This document shows positions 1 through 15,000 of a stretch of 64,000 bases of DNA, in pieces; the stretch's first letter is position 1; every line of letters starts with the position of its first letter. The position numbers and the translations under genes are program-made. The stretch covers positions 1 to 64,000 of the forward strand of contig NZ_NESP01000001.1 of NCBI RefSeq assembly GCF_003063475.1, given 5' to 3'. The notes beneath the pieces were generated by a model. That model made no database searches. It was not told the origin of the DNA and saw only the letters and a list, made by a program, of their open reading frames with translations. Source of the stretch: Limnohabitans curvus. Lineage in GTDB: Bacteria; Pseudomonadota; Gammaproteobacteria; Burkholderiales; Burkholderiaceae_C.

Positions 1-3000
1 ACAGCGTTACCGTAACTTTGTGCGCCTGTTGTGGTCACTTCACCACCATCGATATGCACCGTGCCATACGTGCCACCGTTGTCCTTGATCGTCAAGCTAG
101 CCAAGGCCGTGCCCTGTCCCACTTCTTTGGTGAACGTCGTCACGCCTGAGTCTTCAATCGTCAAGGCTTGTGGGCCATCGAGGGTGTCAGCAAACGTCAC
201 ACCTGCACCGGTCAAAGTCACAGGTACCGCGCTCGTCAAGGACACGCGCTCGCCATAGTGCTGCATGCCAGTGCTCTTGATGCTGGCTGTGTTGATGTTC
301 ACTTGGTTAGTTGAAGTGCCATCACCGTCTGTCTCTAATGAGCCAACATCCACATCACCGCTGAAGGTGGTGGTGCCCATGCTGTTGACGATCAACGTGC
401 CAATTCTCTTGGCGCTTGAACCAACCGTGTCACCAAATCTGGCATGGCCGAGGTTTGCACTTGTGTTGCCCACGGAGGCATTGACCGTCAAGTTCACTGC
501 AGTTGCGTCTTTACCATTCACTGATTTAGCGAACGTCACGTCCAATGCATTCAGCGTTGTTGTGGGCTTCCACACCTCCACGGCATTTTGATAGTCTTGT
601 GCGCCTGTCGTGGTCACTTCACCACCATCGATATGCACCATGCCATGCACGCCACCGTTGTCCTTGATCGTCAAGCTAGCCAAGGCCGTGCCCTGTCCCA
701 CTTCTTTGGTGAACGTCGTCACGCCTGAGTCTTCAATCGTCAAGGCTTGTGGGCCATCGAGGGTGTCAGCAAACGTCACACCTGCACCGGTCAAAGTCAC
801 AGGCACCGCGCTGGTCAAGGACACGCGCTCGCCATAGTGCTGCGTGCCTGAGGTCTTGATGCTGGCTGTGTTGATGTTCACTTGGTTAGTTGAAGTCCCG
901 CCACCGTCTGTCTCTAACCAACCAATGTCTACATCGCCCTTGAAGGTGGTAGTGCCTAGGTTGTTGACCGTCAAGCCCAAGCTTTGTGCAGCGGCTGTGA
1001 TCGTGCGGTCAAAGTTCACACCCAAGGCGTTGATGGTCGCTGTGTCACCTAGCACCACAGCGTTACCGTAACTTTGTGCGCCTGCTGTGCTTACTTCACC
1101 ACCGTTGATGTAAACGTTACCGCCACCACTGATCGTCAAAGTGCTCAAGCGATCCACTTGTCCCACTGCTTTTTGGAATGTCAAATGTCCACCGTTCACG
1201 ACATTCAGCGAATAGTGCTGGTTGGCTTCTGAATCCAAAGCGCCATTAAAAATCACATCACCCGAGCCACTGTCAATCGCAACTGCGTTTCCAAGTGTGA
1301 TGTCGGCAGTTGACGATCCAAACGCCATGTCTGCATGGCTGGATTTAAAACGTCCGGCCAACATCACTGAATTGGGTGATGTGGCTTTCACACCATTCAC
1401 GAATTCAAAATTCACATCTGTGGGCGTGGCGCTCAATGCACGGGTTGCATCGCCTAATTGCAAACCACCCGTATTTAAGAAATCAACTGCATGGGTGAAT
1501 TTGTTTGACGCACCTTTGAAAACCAAGTTGTAACCATCTGCGAATAATGTTGTGAATGTGGATGCTGTCACGTCACCCAAGAAGCTCACCGTTTGGCCGA
1601 CCTTCGTATGCGCGATGACGATGCTGTCTGCTGAAACCGCATCATTAAAGTTGGCACCGTTGCTGCTGCTCAACGTCAATGTTGCGACATTGGCAATGGC
1701 TTTTTCAGTGGTCACGACACCCAGAGTACCGGCTTTGAAGGTGACAGACTGAGTGCCGTCGACACCATTAAGTAAGCCATTGAAAGTGATATTCGCCCCG
1801 TTGCCTGAACCATTGACATAAGCCGTGGTGTCGAACTCTGTCAAAGCTGAAGTGAGCACGACATCATTGTTAAAGAGGATGGATGACTGGCCGCTGGTTC
1901 GAATAAATGCGCCATTGATGCGTGTGGTGGTCGCTTGAGTTTCAATGTGCAGAGGTGCAGCAATGGTTAATGATTTACCCACATCCCCAGCAAAAGTAAC
2001 ATCGCTTAAAGCATGAACAACCAAACGCTGTGCACCGTCAACGGTAGATTCGAAGGTGACATTCGAGCCGGTCAGCGTCGCTTCTTGCGTGCTCAGCGTG
2101 ACAGCGCCCTTGTAGACCTGATCAAAACCAGTTGTATCAACCGTGCCGCCCGCCAAAATGGCCACACCATCAATGGTGAACTTGCCGTTGACGGTGGTTG
2201 CTCCACCTAAAGTCACTTGACTTGCCGTGAGCTTGGTTTCATTTGCAAATACAACCTCGCCACGCAACGTCAAATTACCACTCGTTGATATTTCTCCGCC
2301 ACTAAACTTTGCTTTACCCGTGCCCGTGGTTATTAAATTCAAGGCATAAACATCACCACTGACTTTGCTGCGTAAATCAATATCAGCATTGCCTGCATCC
2401 AACGTCAGGTCATTCAACAAGTTGAAATGCGTGCTTGGCGTACCCAACACCATGTTGTGACCCAGCGACTTCACTGTGCCAGCCATTTCTAAAGTACTTG
2501 GCAGCACTGCCTCTAAACCGCTCTCAAAGTGCAAAGCAGATGTGCCACTGAGAGCGCCCAGTTGCACGCTGCCACTGTTTTTAAACGCCGTGAAATGGGT
2601 CACGTAAGTTTTGTCGCCTTTGAAGCTCAGGTTGTACGCCAATGCCTCTGTGCTCAGGGTGTCGACATACACCGAGCCAATGAACGTGGCAGAAGCTGTA
2701 TCAAGAATAGACAAACTGCCTAAACGCGCGGTGTCACTGCCCATATCCTTGGAAGCCAAGATCGTTCCATCACTTGCCGTTTTCAAAATCAAAGCAGCGG
2801 TTTGCCCTGAAGCATTTGCAACCGTATCTGCAAACTCAATCTTTGCACCTGCCGATATTCGTATGGAAGCAGCAGACAACGTCAACGGGTCCTTGATGGT
2901 CACCGTGCCACCATCATCTTTTGCTGTGATTGAGCTACCTGAGACATCGGTGTAACCCAGCGCATCGGTTTGCAAACTCTGCAGGGGCTCCAAACTGCCC

Positions 3001-6000
3001 ACAGGCCTTTCAAACTGAGTCACACCAGCGCTGTTTGCTACAAAATTAAAGCCACCGTCAAGCTTGCCGCCGACTTTGATCAGCACAGCATCCGAAGCAG
3101 TGCTTCCCGTATTTAAGGTGGTGTCGCCCAGCAAGCTGACATTGCCAAGCAATGAATTGGCCGAGTCATATCGCCCCAACACCATCGCTTGGTTCGTGGA
3201 CTTGAATTTGCCACTCAACTCAACCACGCTAGGTGCCGTGGCCTTCATGCCGCCAGCAACCACAAAATCATCCGTCGTTGAGGTGTTGATCAACTTCAAT
3301 GCCTGCGTGTTCTTGAACTCCACAAGGTCAGTCAAGGTGCTGCGTTCCAAAATTGACACGCTGTAGGGCATGGCTTCAGTCACTAGCGTCTTGGCATTCA
3401 GGCCTGCTTCAAATGTGAAGCTCGCTGCATTGCTCAACGTGAGCGTATTCAACGCTTTATCGCCACCCACGACGCCCTTCCATTGCACAACGCCCCCTGT
3501 ACCTGCATCGATACCGACAGACTCCGTTTGAACACCTGCAGCGTTCAGCGTTTGTTCAAAGGTGATGTTGGCCCCTGCGCTAGCAACCGCTGTGCTATCG
3601 AAAATAGTGTTGCCGGCATTGCTGACAAGAACGGGTGACTTAAACCACTGCGGGCCACTGCTGCGCACCTTGCCACCCGTGATTTCAATGCCATCAATCG
3701 CTGTCATGTCAATGCGTGTTGGTGCAGCAGACGCGCCAACGGCACCTGCCAGCAAAGTATGACCGCTGTCAATCACGGTGAAACTTTGATCACCGTTCAC
3801 AGTGCTTGCAAAAGTGATGGTGTGGCCATCAAACGTTGGGTTGCTCATCAACTGCACAGGACTGTTGTAAGTCTGTGCGCCTGAAGTGGCGATCGAGCCC
3901 AGTTTCAATAACGTGCTGCGCAAGGTCAAGTTCGCAGCGTTGTTCACACTGATGAGGCCAGCCATGTCGTTGCCCGTGTTGTTCAAGGTCACGTCTGCGT
4001 TTTGCACGGTCACGCTGGTGGTGCTGTCCGCCAACACGGTGGTGCCTGCCACTTGGCTCACCGAACCGTTGGTGGTGCTGATGCTCAAGGCACCTGTGCT
4101 ATCCAAGTTACCCAGCACCATCGCTGCATTGCCGCTAAGTTGCGTGGCACCGCCAGCAGTCAGCGTGCTTTGTGCGTCCATTCGCAGCGCGGCTGAAGTG
4201 GTTTGTGTGGTCGTGCCGGACACGGCCAAGCTGGTCGCCGCTTGGACGTTTGAATTCACCATCGAGACGCCAGAAGCGTTAGATGCGTTGTTTGAAGTCC
4301 CCACCAAACTCACAGCACCACCGGTGATAGACGATGTGCCTGCATCACCGCGCAGCAAAATGCCCATGGCGTAGTCGTCTACAGAACCCACCGATTCACC
4401 ACGCACCGTCACAGCGCCTGTGCCTGCACTGATGGATGCATTGAACAACGCCACACCACCTGAATAGTCGGCTGCGCTGCTACCGGTGTTGCCCACGCTC
4501 GTGGACTTGTGGGTGGCATAGCCTGTGGCCAACGACGTGCCACCACTTAAGGTGATGTTGCCATTCGTGCTGTTGATGCTCGAACCCGAGTTGAGCAAGA
4601 TGCCACCGTAATTGGTGGTGTCGCCATCGCTGTTGGCCCAAAGGGTGATGTCGCCACCATTGCTGCCCACCGCCACATTGTTGGCTTGTGTGATGTCGCC
4701 CGAGGCTTTGAACAGCAAGGCTGCATTGGCCAGGCTGCTGCTCACGTTGGCATTCAAATTGATATTGCCACCGTACAAGCTGATGGGACCAGCAATACGG
4801 ATGGGGCTGGCAATGGTCAAGTCAGCCACGTTAGACGACTTGCCCCATGTGAAGCCCGAGATGGTGTTTGCAAAGGTGTAGTTACTGATGCCTGCACTTG
4901 CAAAAGTGGTGCTCGGCTCAATCTTCACGGTGCCTGAGCCGGTGAAGCCAAGCGTGGTCGGTGCTGTGTTGTTGGTAAACACCACGCCCCCTGCACTGCC
5001 CACGCCTGTAGCGCCGGTGTAGCTGTTCACACCGGTGAGGTTGAGTGTGTTGCCACCCAATTTGTTGAGTTGACCCGAACCAGAAATCGCGTTGTCCACT
5101 GACACAACATTGTTGTGGTCGAAGTTGAGTGTGGTGCCTGCGGCAAGGCTGACGGTGTTGGTACCCAACGAGGCAGAAGCGTCAGTGCCATCACCCACAT
5201 TCAAGGTGCCGCCAGAGAGGGTGGTGAGGCCGCTGTAGGTGTTGACACCCTTCATCACCCACTTGCCAGTGCCCGCTTTGGTGAAGCTGCTGATGCCTGC
5301 GCTATTGGCCAGCACGGGCGTCATGGTGTTGTCGGCAGTGTTGGTGCCGGTCAAGGTCAGCAAACGATTCGCTGTACCGCTGTAGGCCAACGCGCCGGTA
5401 TTGGTGAACACCAATGCACCTGTGCCAGAGGCATCTACCGTGGCACCGCTGTCACCCAAGGTGAACAATCGGTCGGTGCTGGTGGCGGCGCCTGTGTACT
5501 TGAGCGTGGCATTGTTGATGAGCAAGTTAGCCGCTGCACTGGTGGACTGGCCGATGTTGCTGGCCACGCCGCCATTGGCCAAGCTGGCCACAGACAAAGT
5601 GCCACCTTGCAAATTGGTCACACCCGTGTAGGTGTTGGCTGCGGTCAGTGTGAGCGTGTTGGGCGCGTACTTGACCACGTAGCCCGTGCCACTGATGGTC
5701 TTGGCGAAGGTGTAGTTGGCTGTTTGGTTGAAGCCCAAGCCGCCGTTGTTGACGACATCAGTCACGATGGAGCCCGTTTGGTCCAGCGCCAAGAAACCTG
5801 CGTCAATGGTGGTGAGGCCGCTGTAGGTATTCACACCACGCAAATACATGGCACCTGCGCCCTGCTTTACCAAGTTGGCGCCAACGCCAGAAATGATGCC
5901 CGACAAAACGCTGCTGCTACCGCTGTGGTCCAGCGTCAGCGTACGGCCATCGGCCAAACTGATGCCATAAGCACCATTGACGTCTGCGCCACGCAGCAAC

Positions 6001-9000
6001 ACATCGCCGGTCAACACGTTGGTCGTGCCAATCGCGCTGTTGAGCGTGATGTTGCCGCCGTAGAGACTGATGGGGCCAGCAATGGTCAAAGGCGAATTGA
6101 CGGTGATGGTGGCTGTGTTGCCATCGCGCCCCAAGGTCAACCCCGTGAGCGAGCTACCAAAGCTGTACGCACTGGTCGACAAGGTGCTGCCAAAGCTACC
6201 GGCAAGCACTGGCTGAATCGTGACAAAGCCATTGCCTGTGAAAGCCCCGGGCGTGACGGGCAAGGTGTTGTTGGTGAACTCCATGCCACCACCTGTGTCA
6301 CCCGTGGCTGTGATGCCTGTGTAGGTTTGTGTGCCGGTGAGCGTGAGCACATTGGCACCCAGCTTTGTCACTGTGCCTGCGCCGCTGATGTTGCCCACGT
6401 ATGAGGCTGCGTTTGAACGGCTGAACACCAAACTCGCACCAGCGGCCACAGAAGCGTTACCTGTGATGGCACCGGTAGTGCTTGCATCACCCACTTGCAA
6501 AATGCCAGCGCTCACGGTGATGGCGCCGGTAGAGGTGTTGGCACCTGTGAGCTTGACCGTGTTGGCTTGTTGCTTAGTCAAAGTGCCCACACTCAACACA
6601 CCGCTGAAGGTGTAGTCGGTGGTGGAATCTAACAGCAAGCCACTATTGACTTGCACATTGCCAGACAACAGGCGACCGGCAGCGCTACCCGATTCACCAA
6701 TGCTAATTTTTTTGCTGCCACTGGAGATGAGGGTTGCAATGTTTTCATCACCCAGCACAAAGCCTGTTGAGGTGGCACCACCCAAACTCAAAGTACCAGC
6801 ACCGCTCAGGTTTTTGTAATACAAGTTGCCTGCGCCTTGCGATGCACCTTCGCTAACAGTTAGACCTGCACCAACCTCAACGCTCAATGCAGAAGAACTG
6901 GTTTCGCCACCGAGCCACCAGAGTGTGAAGTTAGACACACCTCCCGATGCGGCAAAAGTCACTTTGCTATCGCCTAAGGAGCGAATGACCAAGCTATTGA
7001 GGCTGTGTCCTTGGAATGTCAGGTTGCCCTTGATGTTGTAGCCTGCACCAGATCCTGTCGGTGTGGCATTGCCCGAAATAATGATGCCAGCGGTGCCACC
7101 ATCCACCACAGTGGTGGCTGTCAAGTTGGTGTTCACCACGCCTGTCAAGGTGACCGCATGACTGCCTGTGTTCTCTATGACACCCGTGCCCGTGATGCTG
7201 ATGCCATTGGCAAATGAGGCTGCAGCTGCTGTGTCAAAGCTCAAACGGCTCGCTACAGATACGCTGCCTGTCCCTAAAGCATTGGTAGCACCACCGGCCA
7301 CCAAAGTGCCGGTCGACACCGTGGTGCCACCCGAGTAGGTGTCAGCCCCTGTGAGCGTCAAGGTACCCGAGCCCGACTTGGTCAAACCACCCGTACCTGC
7401 CATCACGCCCGCGTAGGCCACGCTCTTCGAAGCATCCACACTGAACGTGCCGCCGCTGGCACCCAAGGTGATGCCACGGTTGGTGTGGAGCGTGAAGCTG
7501 TCGGTGGCTTGCAATGTGCCGCCGTTGAGCGTGATCAAGTCTGCCGTGGCACTGCCAGGTGTGGCACCGAGGTCGCTGTCAGCCGCCACTTGCAACGTGC
7601 CGGCAATCTGTGTCTTACCTGTGTAGCCCAACTCTGGGCTAAGCGGGGGCTTGGCCACCACGGTGACGCCTGTTGGAATGATGGCCAATGCCACGTTGCT
7701 GGCGTCGGGCAACACACCCGTCGGTGTGGTGGTGCCAGTCACGGCCCAGTTTGCAGCATTCGACCAATCGCCACCGGATGCACCCACGTAAGTGGCAGAA
7801 GCCAGCTGAGTGATGTCTGCCGTGCCGCCCTGCCCGTTCAAGTTAACGGTGTAGTTGTCTACGTCTGTGCCTGTGATGGTGGCGGCAGTGATGTTCACAG
7901 TTTTAGCTGTTCCAACATGACGCGTATCGAATGCACCCGTCACGGAGGACACCGACACCAAGTCGCCCGTGATCTTGTCGGGCAAGGTTGCGCCGCCGAT
8001 GCTCAGGTTGGCGTTGGCGTTGCCGTCATAGGTTTTGTTGCTGATCACCAAGCCAGAGAAGCTCAGATCTTTCTTAGCCACCGTCAGCAAGCTGCCACCG
8101 GTTTGGCTCGTGGCATAACCCAACTTCGTGAAGCCATCGGTCAGTGTGTAAGGCGTGGCGCGATACACAAGCTTGTTGCCTGTGGAATACGTGGCGCCCT
8201 CAATGATCACGCCTAAGCCGGCGACGGCTTCGTCACCGTTGAGCGCGGTGCGCACAGTAGACAGTGCCGTGGTGCCATCGGGTTTGAAATTGTTCAGCGT
8301 GGTGGTGTGGTCGTAGCCATACGTCACGGTGAAGCTGTCAATGTTTGTCGTTGCCGTCGGTTGTTCGCGGTAAATCGCGTTGATGACATTGGGGCTCAGC
8401 GCCACAGAGTAACGGGTCGCGGCTTCGTCCGAGTTGTAACGGAAGTGGCCTGAGCCGCTGCCCACCAGGTCGGTCAACCCAGTGCTACCCGTCACGCTGC
8501 CACCCATCAAGCGAATCACGCCGTTTGTGCCCGCCGTGATCGTGGGCATGCCTGAAATAAGAACGTTGCCACCCGTTGCTGTGCCCGCTGCAGTGCTCTT
8601 GCCCGCATTCAGCAACACGGCAGTGGCGGTGCTGCTGCTGGTCACCACATCTGCAGCCACCGTCAAATCACCGCTGAGTGTTTCGATGCGCACATCACCT
8701 GTGGCCGTGATGCCCGTGGGGTTGACCGTGCCAATCGTCAATGCACCGCTGTTCACATACGTCAGGCTGCTCACACCGCTGGCGGCTAAGGTGCCCACGT
8801 TGTTGCTGGTGTGATCCAAGGTCACAGCGCCGCTGAGCAAAGCCAGTTTGTCTGCCGTGATGTAGCCCGATGCGCCATCGGTGATGGTGGTGCCCGTGAG
8901 CTTGACGGTGCTGTTGGTCGCGGTCAGCGGCGCGTTGATCGCCAGGGCTCCGCCGAAAACGGTGATCGGGCCATTGACAGTCAACGCTTGGTTGATCGTC

Positions 9001-12000
9001 AACGCTTGCGTGTTCAAGGGGCTGCCAAAGACAAAGCCACCCATCGTTTGGCCGTTGGCGTTCAAACCGAACTGACTGCTATTGAAAGCTTGGACAAACG
9101 ACCCCGTGCCATCCGCACCTTGCACGTTGACCGCCCCTGTGGTGCCCACTGCAAATTGGGGCGTTCCTTCTAGGCGCTTCAAATAAACCGTCACATCCGA
9201 CGCGCTGGTGTCTAAGCCCGTCACCCCCGACTTAGACCCCAAGGTGATGGGTGTGGTGGCCGCATAGATGCCATTGGTGGCGTCGGAGTTGAGCCAACGA
9301 ATGGGGCCTGAGACGGCCAACACGTCCACCGGGCTATAAATGGCCGAACTCCAATTGCTTGACACGCCGCTCAGCGTGATGCCACCCAACGCGGCGGTGG
9401 CATAAATTTTGGTAGACGCGCCGCGCAACGACAGGCCATGGCTGCCGCCACTTGTGCCTGTGCCCACAATCGAAATGGCATTGGACGTGGTGTTGCCAGA
9501 CTGAATGACCGTTTGTGTCACCGCATCGGTTGCGTAAGTGGATGTGCTGTTCACCCCGAAAGCAATGCCGTAGCGCGTGGCTTCACCGCTGAGGTTGATC
9601 AGGCCCGTGGCAGAAGTCATGTTGATGGTGCCGCCGCCTGTGGTGAGCACGCCCATTTGTGTGTCACTCGGTGTTGCAGCAGCGTCGATAACACCCACCA
9701 CATCCATACGGCCGCTGGTAGTGGTGAGGTGACCTGTGGTCGTGGCTGACAACAAAACACCCACTTTCACATCAGACGATCCGCGCAGCATCAGTGCGCC
9801 CGCACCCGAGTTCAAGCTAAAGCTGCCCGTGGTCGAAATACCAGCGGTGCCCACACCACGGGCATAGCCATCGGGTGTGCCATCGTTGGCGGTGCCGCCA
9901 TTGGCGCCATCGTCAGCGCCACCCGCCAGCACCAAGTTGCCACCGCTGGTTTGCACCGATGCACCACTGCCTAAAGCAATGTTGCCAGCACCCGTGCTGT
10001 CGCTGTTGGCCCACAACACAGCATCGCCGCCGGTCGTGGTGATGGACTTGCCACCGCCCAACACGATGTTGCCCGAAGCCTTGAGCAACACATCGCCAGC
10101 GCTGCCACCCGCCGTGGTGTTGAGGTTGCCGTTGATGTCAATCGTGCCGCCGTAAATTTTGAGGGGGCCTGACAGGGTCAAGTTAGAACCCACCGTGATG
10201 TTGGTCGTTGAGTCCGCTTTTCCTAGCGTCAATCCAGAAATGCTGCTGGCAAATGTGTAGCTGGGCGTGAACGATGCCGCGGTAAAGGCAGCGCTAGTTG
10301 GCTCAACCGTCACCGCACCAGCGCCTGTGAAACCGCTGGTGGTGGGCACCACATCGTTTTGGAACACCAAGCCGCCGGTCACATCGGTTGCGCCGGTGTA
10401 GGTTTGTAAGCCTGTGAGGGTGAGCGTGTTGCTGCCGAGTTTGTTCAAACTGCCTGCGCCAGACATGGCGTTAGCCACCGTGGTCGCCGCCGAATGATGG
10501 AACGCCAAGGTGCCCTCCACCGTGGCCGCGCCTGTGCCCAAGGTGCCTGTGCTGCCGCCATTGCCAATTTGTAAGGTGCCTGCACTCACCGTGGTGGTGC
10601 CGTAGGTGTTAGCACCCGTCAAGGTGAGGTTGCCCGCGCCTACTTTTGTCAGACCAGCCCCTGTGATGGGGCCTGCCCAAGTCACGTCGCTACCCGCTGC
10701 GGTGTTGAGCGTGCTGCTGCCCACCAAAGTCAAGCCGCGGTTGGCGCTGGTGGCGGTGGTGAACACGGGGTAGAAATACACCGTGGCGTTGTTCACCACC
10801 AGTTGTGCGGCTTGTGCGCTGGAGGGCGCGGCACCTAAGTTGCCGTCGCTGCTGATGGCCAAACTGCCTGCGTTCACAGAGGTGGCGCCGGTGTAGGTGT
10901 TGGTGGCGCTGAGTGTCAAGGCGCCTGCGCCCTCTTGCTTAACCTCACCCGAGCCTGAAATCACATTGGCAATGCCCATGGCGTTGCTGCGCCTGAACAC
11001 CAAGGTGGCGTTGTTGACGATGTTGCCACTGCCTAAGTTGCCGGTGGTGGTGGCATTGCCCACTTGCAAAGTGCCTGCACTGATGGTGGTGCTACCGGTA
11101 TACGCGCTGCCACCGGTCATCACCAACGTGCCTGCACCGGCTTTGCTCAAACTGCCCGCACCGTTGAACAAGCCCGCCATGGTTTGTGTGGCACCCGTGG
11201 CGATGTCTAAGCCCAAGGTACCGCCCACGGTCAAGGTGGTGCCTGCGGCGCTTTCAAAGCCGCCAAGTGTGGCGTTGTTGTTGACCACCAAAGAACCGTT
11301 CTTGAAATTCAAGTTACTCAACGCCACCGAGTCTTGGTAAGTCAAGCTGTCCACCAACACAATGCCTGACAACGCCCCTGCGCTGAGGCCTGCCACGCTG
11401 TCGTCAAAACTCACGGCTGCACCGCCGGCGCCGCTGGGCACCAGCACCTGTTTGACGTTGTTCAAATCGGGCACTACACCTTTAAAGTTCAAGTTGCCCG
11501 TCACAGCCCAGTTATTGGGGTTGAACCACTCGCCCGACGCGCCGCCCACCCAAGTGACCGAATCCAAGCGTGTCACATCAGCCGAGGTGCTGCCTGTGCC
11601 CGACACCAAATAGTTGGTGGCATCGGTGCCCGTCAAGGCCACGCCATACACGCTGATGGTTTTGCCTGTGGCCACGTTTTTATCGGCAAAGGTGGCCGTT
11701 CGGGTGATGTCAAACACATCACCGCTCACACGCGTGTCGGTGGTGTTCACAGTGGCCGCAGCAGTGCCGTCATACGTGCGGTTCACACCGGTGTAGGTCA
11801 CGGTCAAGTTGCGCAGACCAATACTGCCCGCCCCTGTGGCACTGGTGGGCAAGGCGTAGTTGCTCAGCGTGGTGCCTGTAGCAGCGGTGAAGTCACCCGC
11901 GGCCAACGTGGCCGTCACGCTGTTGGCTTCCAACACGTTGCGGCTGTTGTAGGTACCCAAGGTCTGGGTGATGGAGGCGCCTTCGGTCACACCCCCCACC

Positions 12001-15000
12001 GTCACAAAACCTGTGAGGGTGTAGTTGGTCGAGGTCAACGCGGCATCGGTCTTGCCGTTGTAGGTTTTTTGAATGCTGCCGGTCAGCACAACCGACAAAG
12101 CCTTGGGCGTGATGTTGGCCGATGCACTGCCGGTGCTGTCCACGCTGTAGTTGTTGGCATCGGTGCCGCCTAGGCTCACACCTGTGACGCTGATGCTCAC
12201 GGGCACCACGTTGCTGGCGTTGTCATACGCCACGTTTTTGTCAACGAAGTTGGCGGTGCGAGAGACGGTCAACACGTCGCCGTTCACATAGCCGTTGGCC
12301 GAGGTCAGGCTAGTGGTCACGCTGGCGTCCAGCAAACCGTCGTACACCTTGCTCACACCGGTGTACGCCACCGTCAAAGCGCGTGGTGTGATGTTGGCTG
12401 TCGCGCTACCCGTGGCGACCACGCTGTAGTTGTTGGCATCCGTGCCGCTCAGGCTCACACCGCTCACGCTCACGGCTTTGGCGGTACCCACGTTTTTGTC
12501 GGCAAAGCTGGCTGCGCGGTTGATCACGATGTCATCCAAGGTCGCGCCCACACTCAGTCGGTCATCGCTGGTGGTGACGGTCGCAGCCGTGCCGCCGTCG
12601 TACACACGGTTGTCACCGGTGTAGTTCACGGTCAGCACGCGTGGGGTGATGTTGGCGGATGCGCTGCCCGTGGCGACCACCGTGTAGTTGCCCGCATCCA
12701 CCGAGGTGACGTCCGCAGGGTCGCTCAAGCTGACACCGGTCACGCTGATGGTTTTGCCACCGGCCACGTTCTTGTCGGCAAAGGCAGCTGTCCAGTTGAC
12801 GATGAAGTTGTCACCCGCCACGCGGTCGTCTGCGGTGGTCACGCTGGCGGTGGTGCCTGCGTCGTACACCTTGTTGACGCCGGTGTAGTTGAGGGTCAAA
12901 GCACGCGGTGTGATGTCGGCACTGGCGCTGCCTGTGGCGGCCACGGTGTAGTTGATGGCGTCGGTGCCGCCCAAACTCACACCGCTCACGCTGATGGCTT
13001 TGGCAGTGCCCACGTTTTTGCTGTCGAAGTCAGCGCTGCGGTTGATCGTCAAGGTGTCGCCCGCCACGCGGTTGTCGGTGGTGGTCACGGTGGCGGTGGT
13101 GGTGCCGTCATACACCTTGTTCACGCCTGTGAAGGAGGCGGTCAGTGCACGCGGCGTGATTTCGCCATCTGTGCCAGTGAAGGTGCTAGCGGCTATGCCG
13201 TTGCCATCGGTCAACACATAGTTGGCGGCGTCTGCACCGCCCAATGCCAAGCTGGTGAAGGTGTAGGTTTTGTCGGCTGCGCCTGTCACGTTTTTGTTGG
13301 CATAGGTGCCCACGCCACTGAGGGTGACGGTGTCGGTCACAACAACGCTGTTGACCGTGCCGCTCACCAAACCTACAGGCGCCAAGGTGTAGCTGCCTGC
13401 GGCGGTGTTGCCGTCGTACACCTTGGTCACGCCGGTGGCGCTGGTGGTAACTGACTTGGGCGTCACTTCATACCCACCCACCACGTTGATGGTGTTGCTG
13501 AAGTTGCCACTTGTTGTGCTGATGGCCGTGGCGCCCACGGTGTACGAGCCCACTTTCAGCGTGCCCGATGTGCTGTTGACTGGGGAGCTCGCGCCCAGCG
13601 TGAAGCTGCCCACTGTGGCAGACCCATCGCTGACGGTCACTTGAGCGCTGTTGACCGTGGCGTAACCCGAGGCCAACAAGTCGGTCACTTGGTACGTGGT
13701 GACGTTATTCACATCGGTGTTTGACGACAAATAACCTGCGGCTGTGAGCGTGTAAGTGGGCGTGCTGCCGTAGATGGCCGTGGTGTTGGCCACCTTCACC
13801 AACAACTGCCCCACGGGCACGATGGTGTAGTTGCCGTTGACGAAGGTGATGTTGTAGTTGTTGGACGTCACGCCCGCGGGCACCAACTTGCTGGCGTAAG
13901 AGCCGGCCGTGTCTTGTGTGTCCACGCTGTTGGCGTCTGCGGCCAGCTGAATGCTGCGGTCACGCGCAACCGCCGCAGTGCCCGTCAACACGGCCGCCGT
14001 TTGCCCGCCCACAAAACCGCTGTAACGCACGCCCGCGTAGTTGGGGTCATCGGCCAACGAATAGAACCTGGCATCGTTGTTGGCCGTCACGGTCAACGGT
14101 GCTGGCGTGATGGTGGCGCTTGAGGCCACCCACACCACACGGTAGTTGGCCGCGCGTGAGCCTGTGAGCTGCACACTGCCTTGGTCCACCGACACGGTGC
14201 CGGCATCGGCACTGCTGAACACGGGGCGACCTGTCAAGGTCATGCCACCCAAGACCAACTTATCTGCCGCCAGTGCATCGGTGTAGAGCTGGCTGTTGTT
14301 GGCGCTGGTCACGCTTAAGCTGCCGTAGCCGGTGGCGTTGTTCCCTGCGAGTACCAAAGCAGGCGCCACAGAAGTGGTGGCGTCGTACACCTTGCTCAAG
14401 CTGGCGTCAGCGGGCAGCTGCACATCCAGCGGCACGATGTGCGCGGTGGTGCTGGCCTGTGAGGTGACCGTGTAGTTACCCACATCAGCCCCGCTGTAGC
14501 TGCTGGTGAGCGTGACGGTTTTACCTGTGGCTGCGTTCTCATCGCTGAACACACCCGTGGCGGTGACGTTGACCACGTCATTCAACACCAAGCCCGTTTT
14601 CACCGCACCCAACACGGACACATCAGCGGACGTGGTGTTGTCGTACGTTTTATCAGCCGCTGTGATACCGCTGATGGTCAACGACTTGGGTGTGATGTTG
14701 GCTGTGCTGGTGGCTTGGTCGGTGATGGCGTAGTTGTCTTTGTCGGCACCGGCGTAGCTGCTGGTGAGCGTGACGGTTTTGGCTGTGCCCACGTTTTTAT
14801 TGGCGAACATACCCGTGGCCGAAGCCGTGACCACATCACCGCTGATGAGGCCTGCCAAAAACACATTGGAAGCATCGACCGTGGCAACCAAGCCGCCGTC
14901 GTACACACGGTTGTTGGCCACAAAGCCCGACACGGTCAACGCCTTGGGCGTGATGGTGGCCGTGGTGGTGGCTTGGTCGGTGACTGTGTAGTTGGCCAAG

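Noticed and set aside
1..1100. Long repeats as a possible CRISPR or satellite array
   Set aside because: Unit is 579 bp, in frame with the exoprotein, with no spacer pattern; they are coding repeats.
5115..6404. Open frame of 429 codons on the plus strand
   Set aside because: It lies opposite the giant exoprotein, is compositionally a reverse reading of its repeats and has no recognisable domain.
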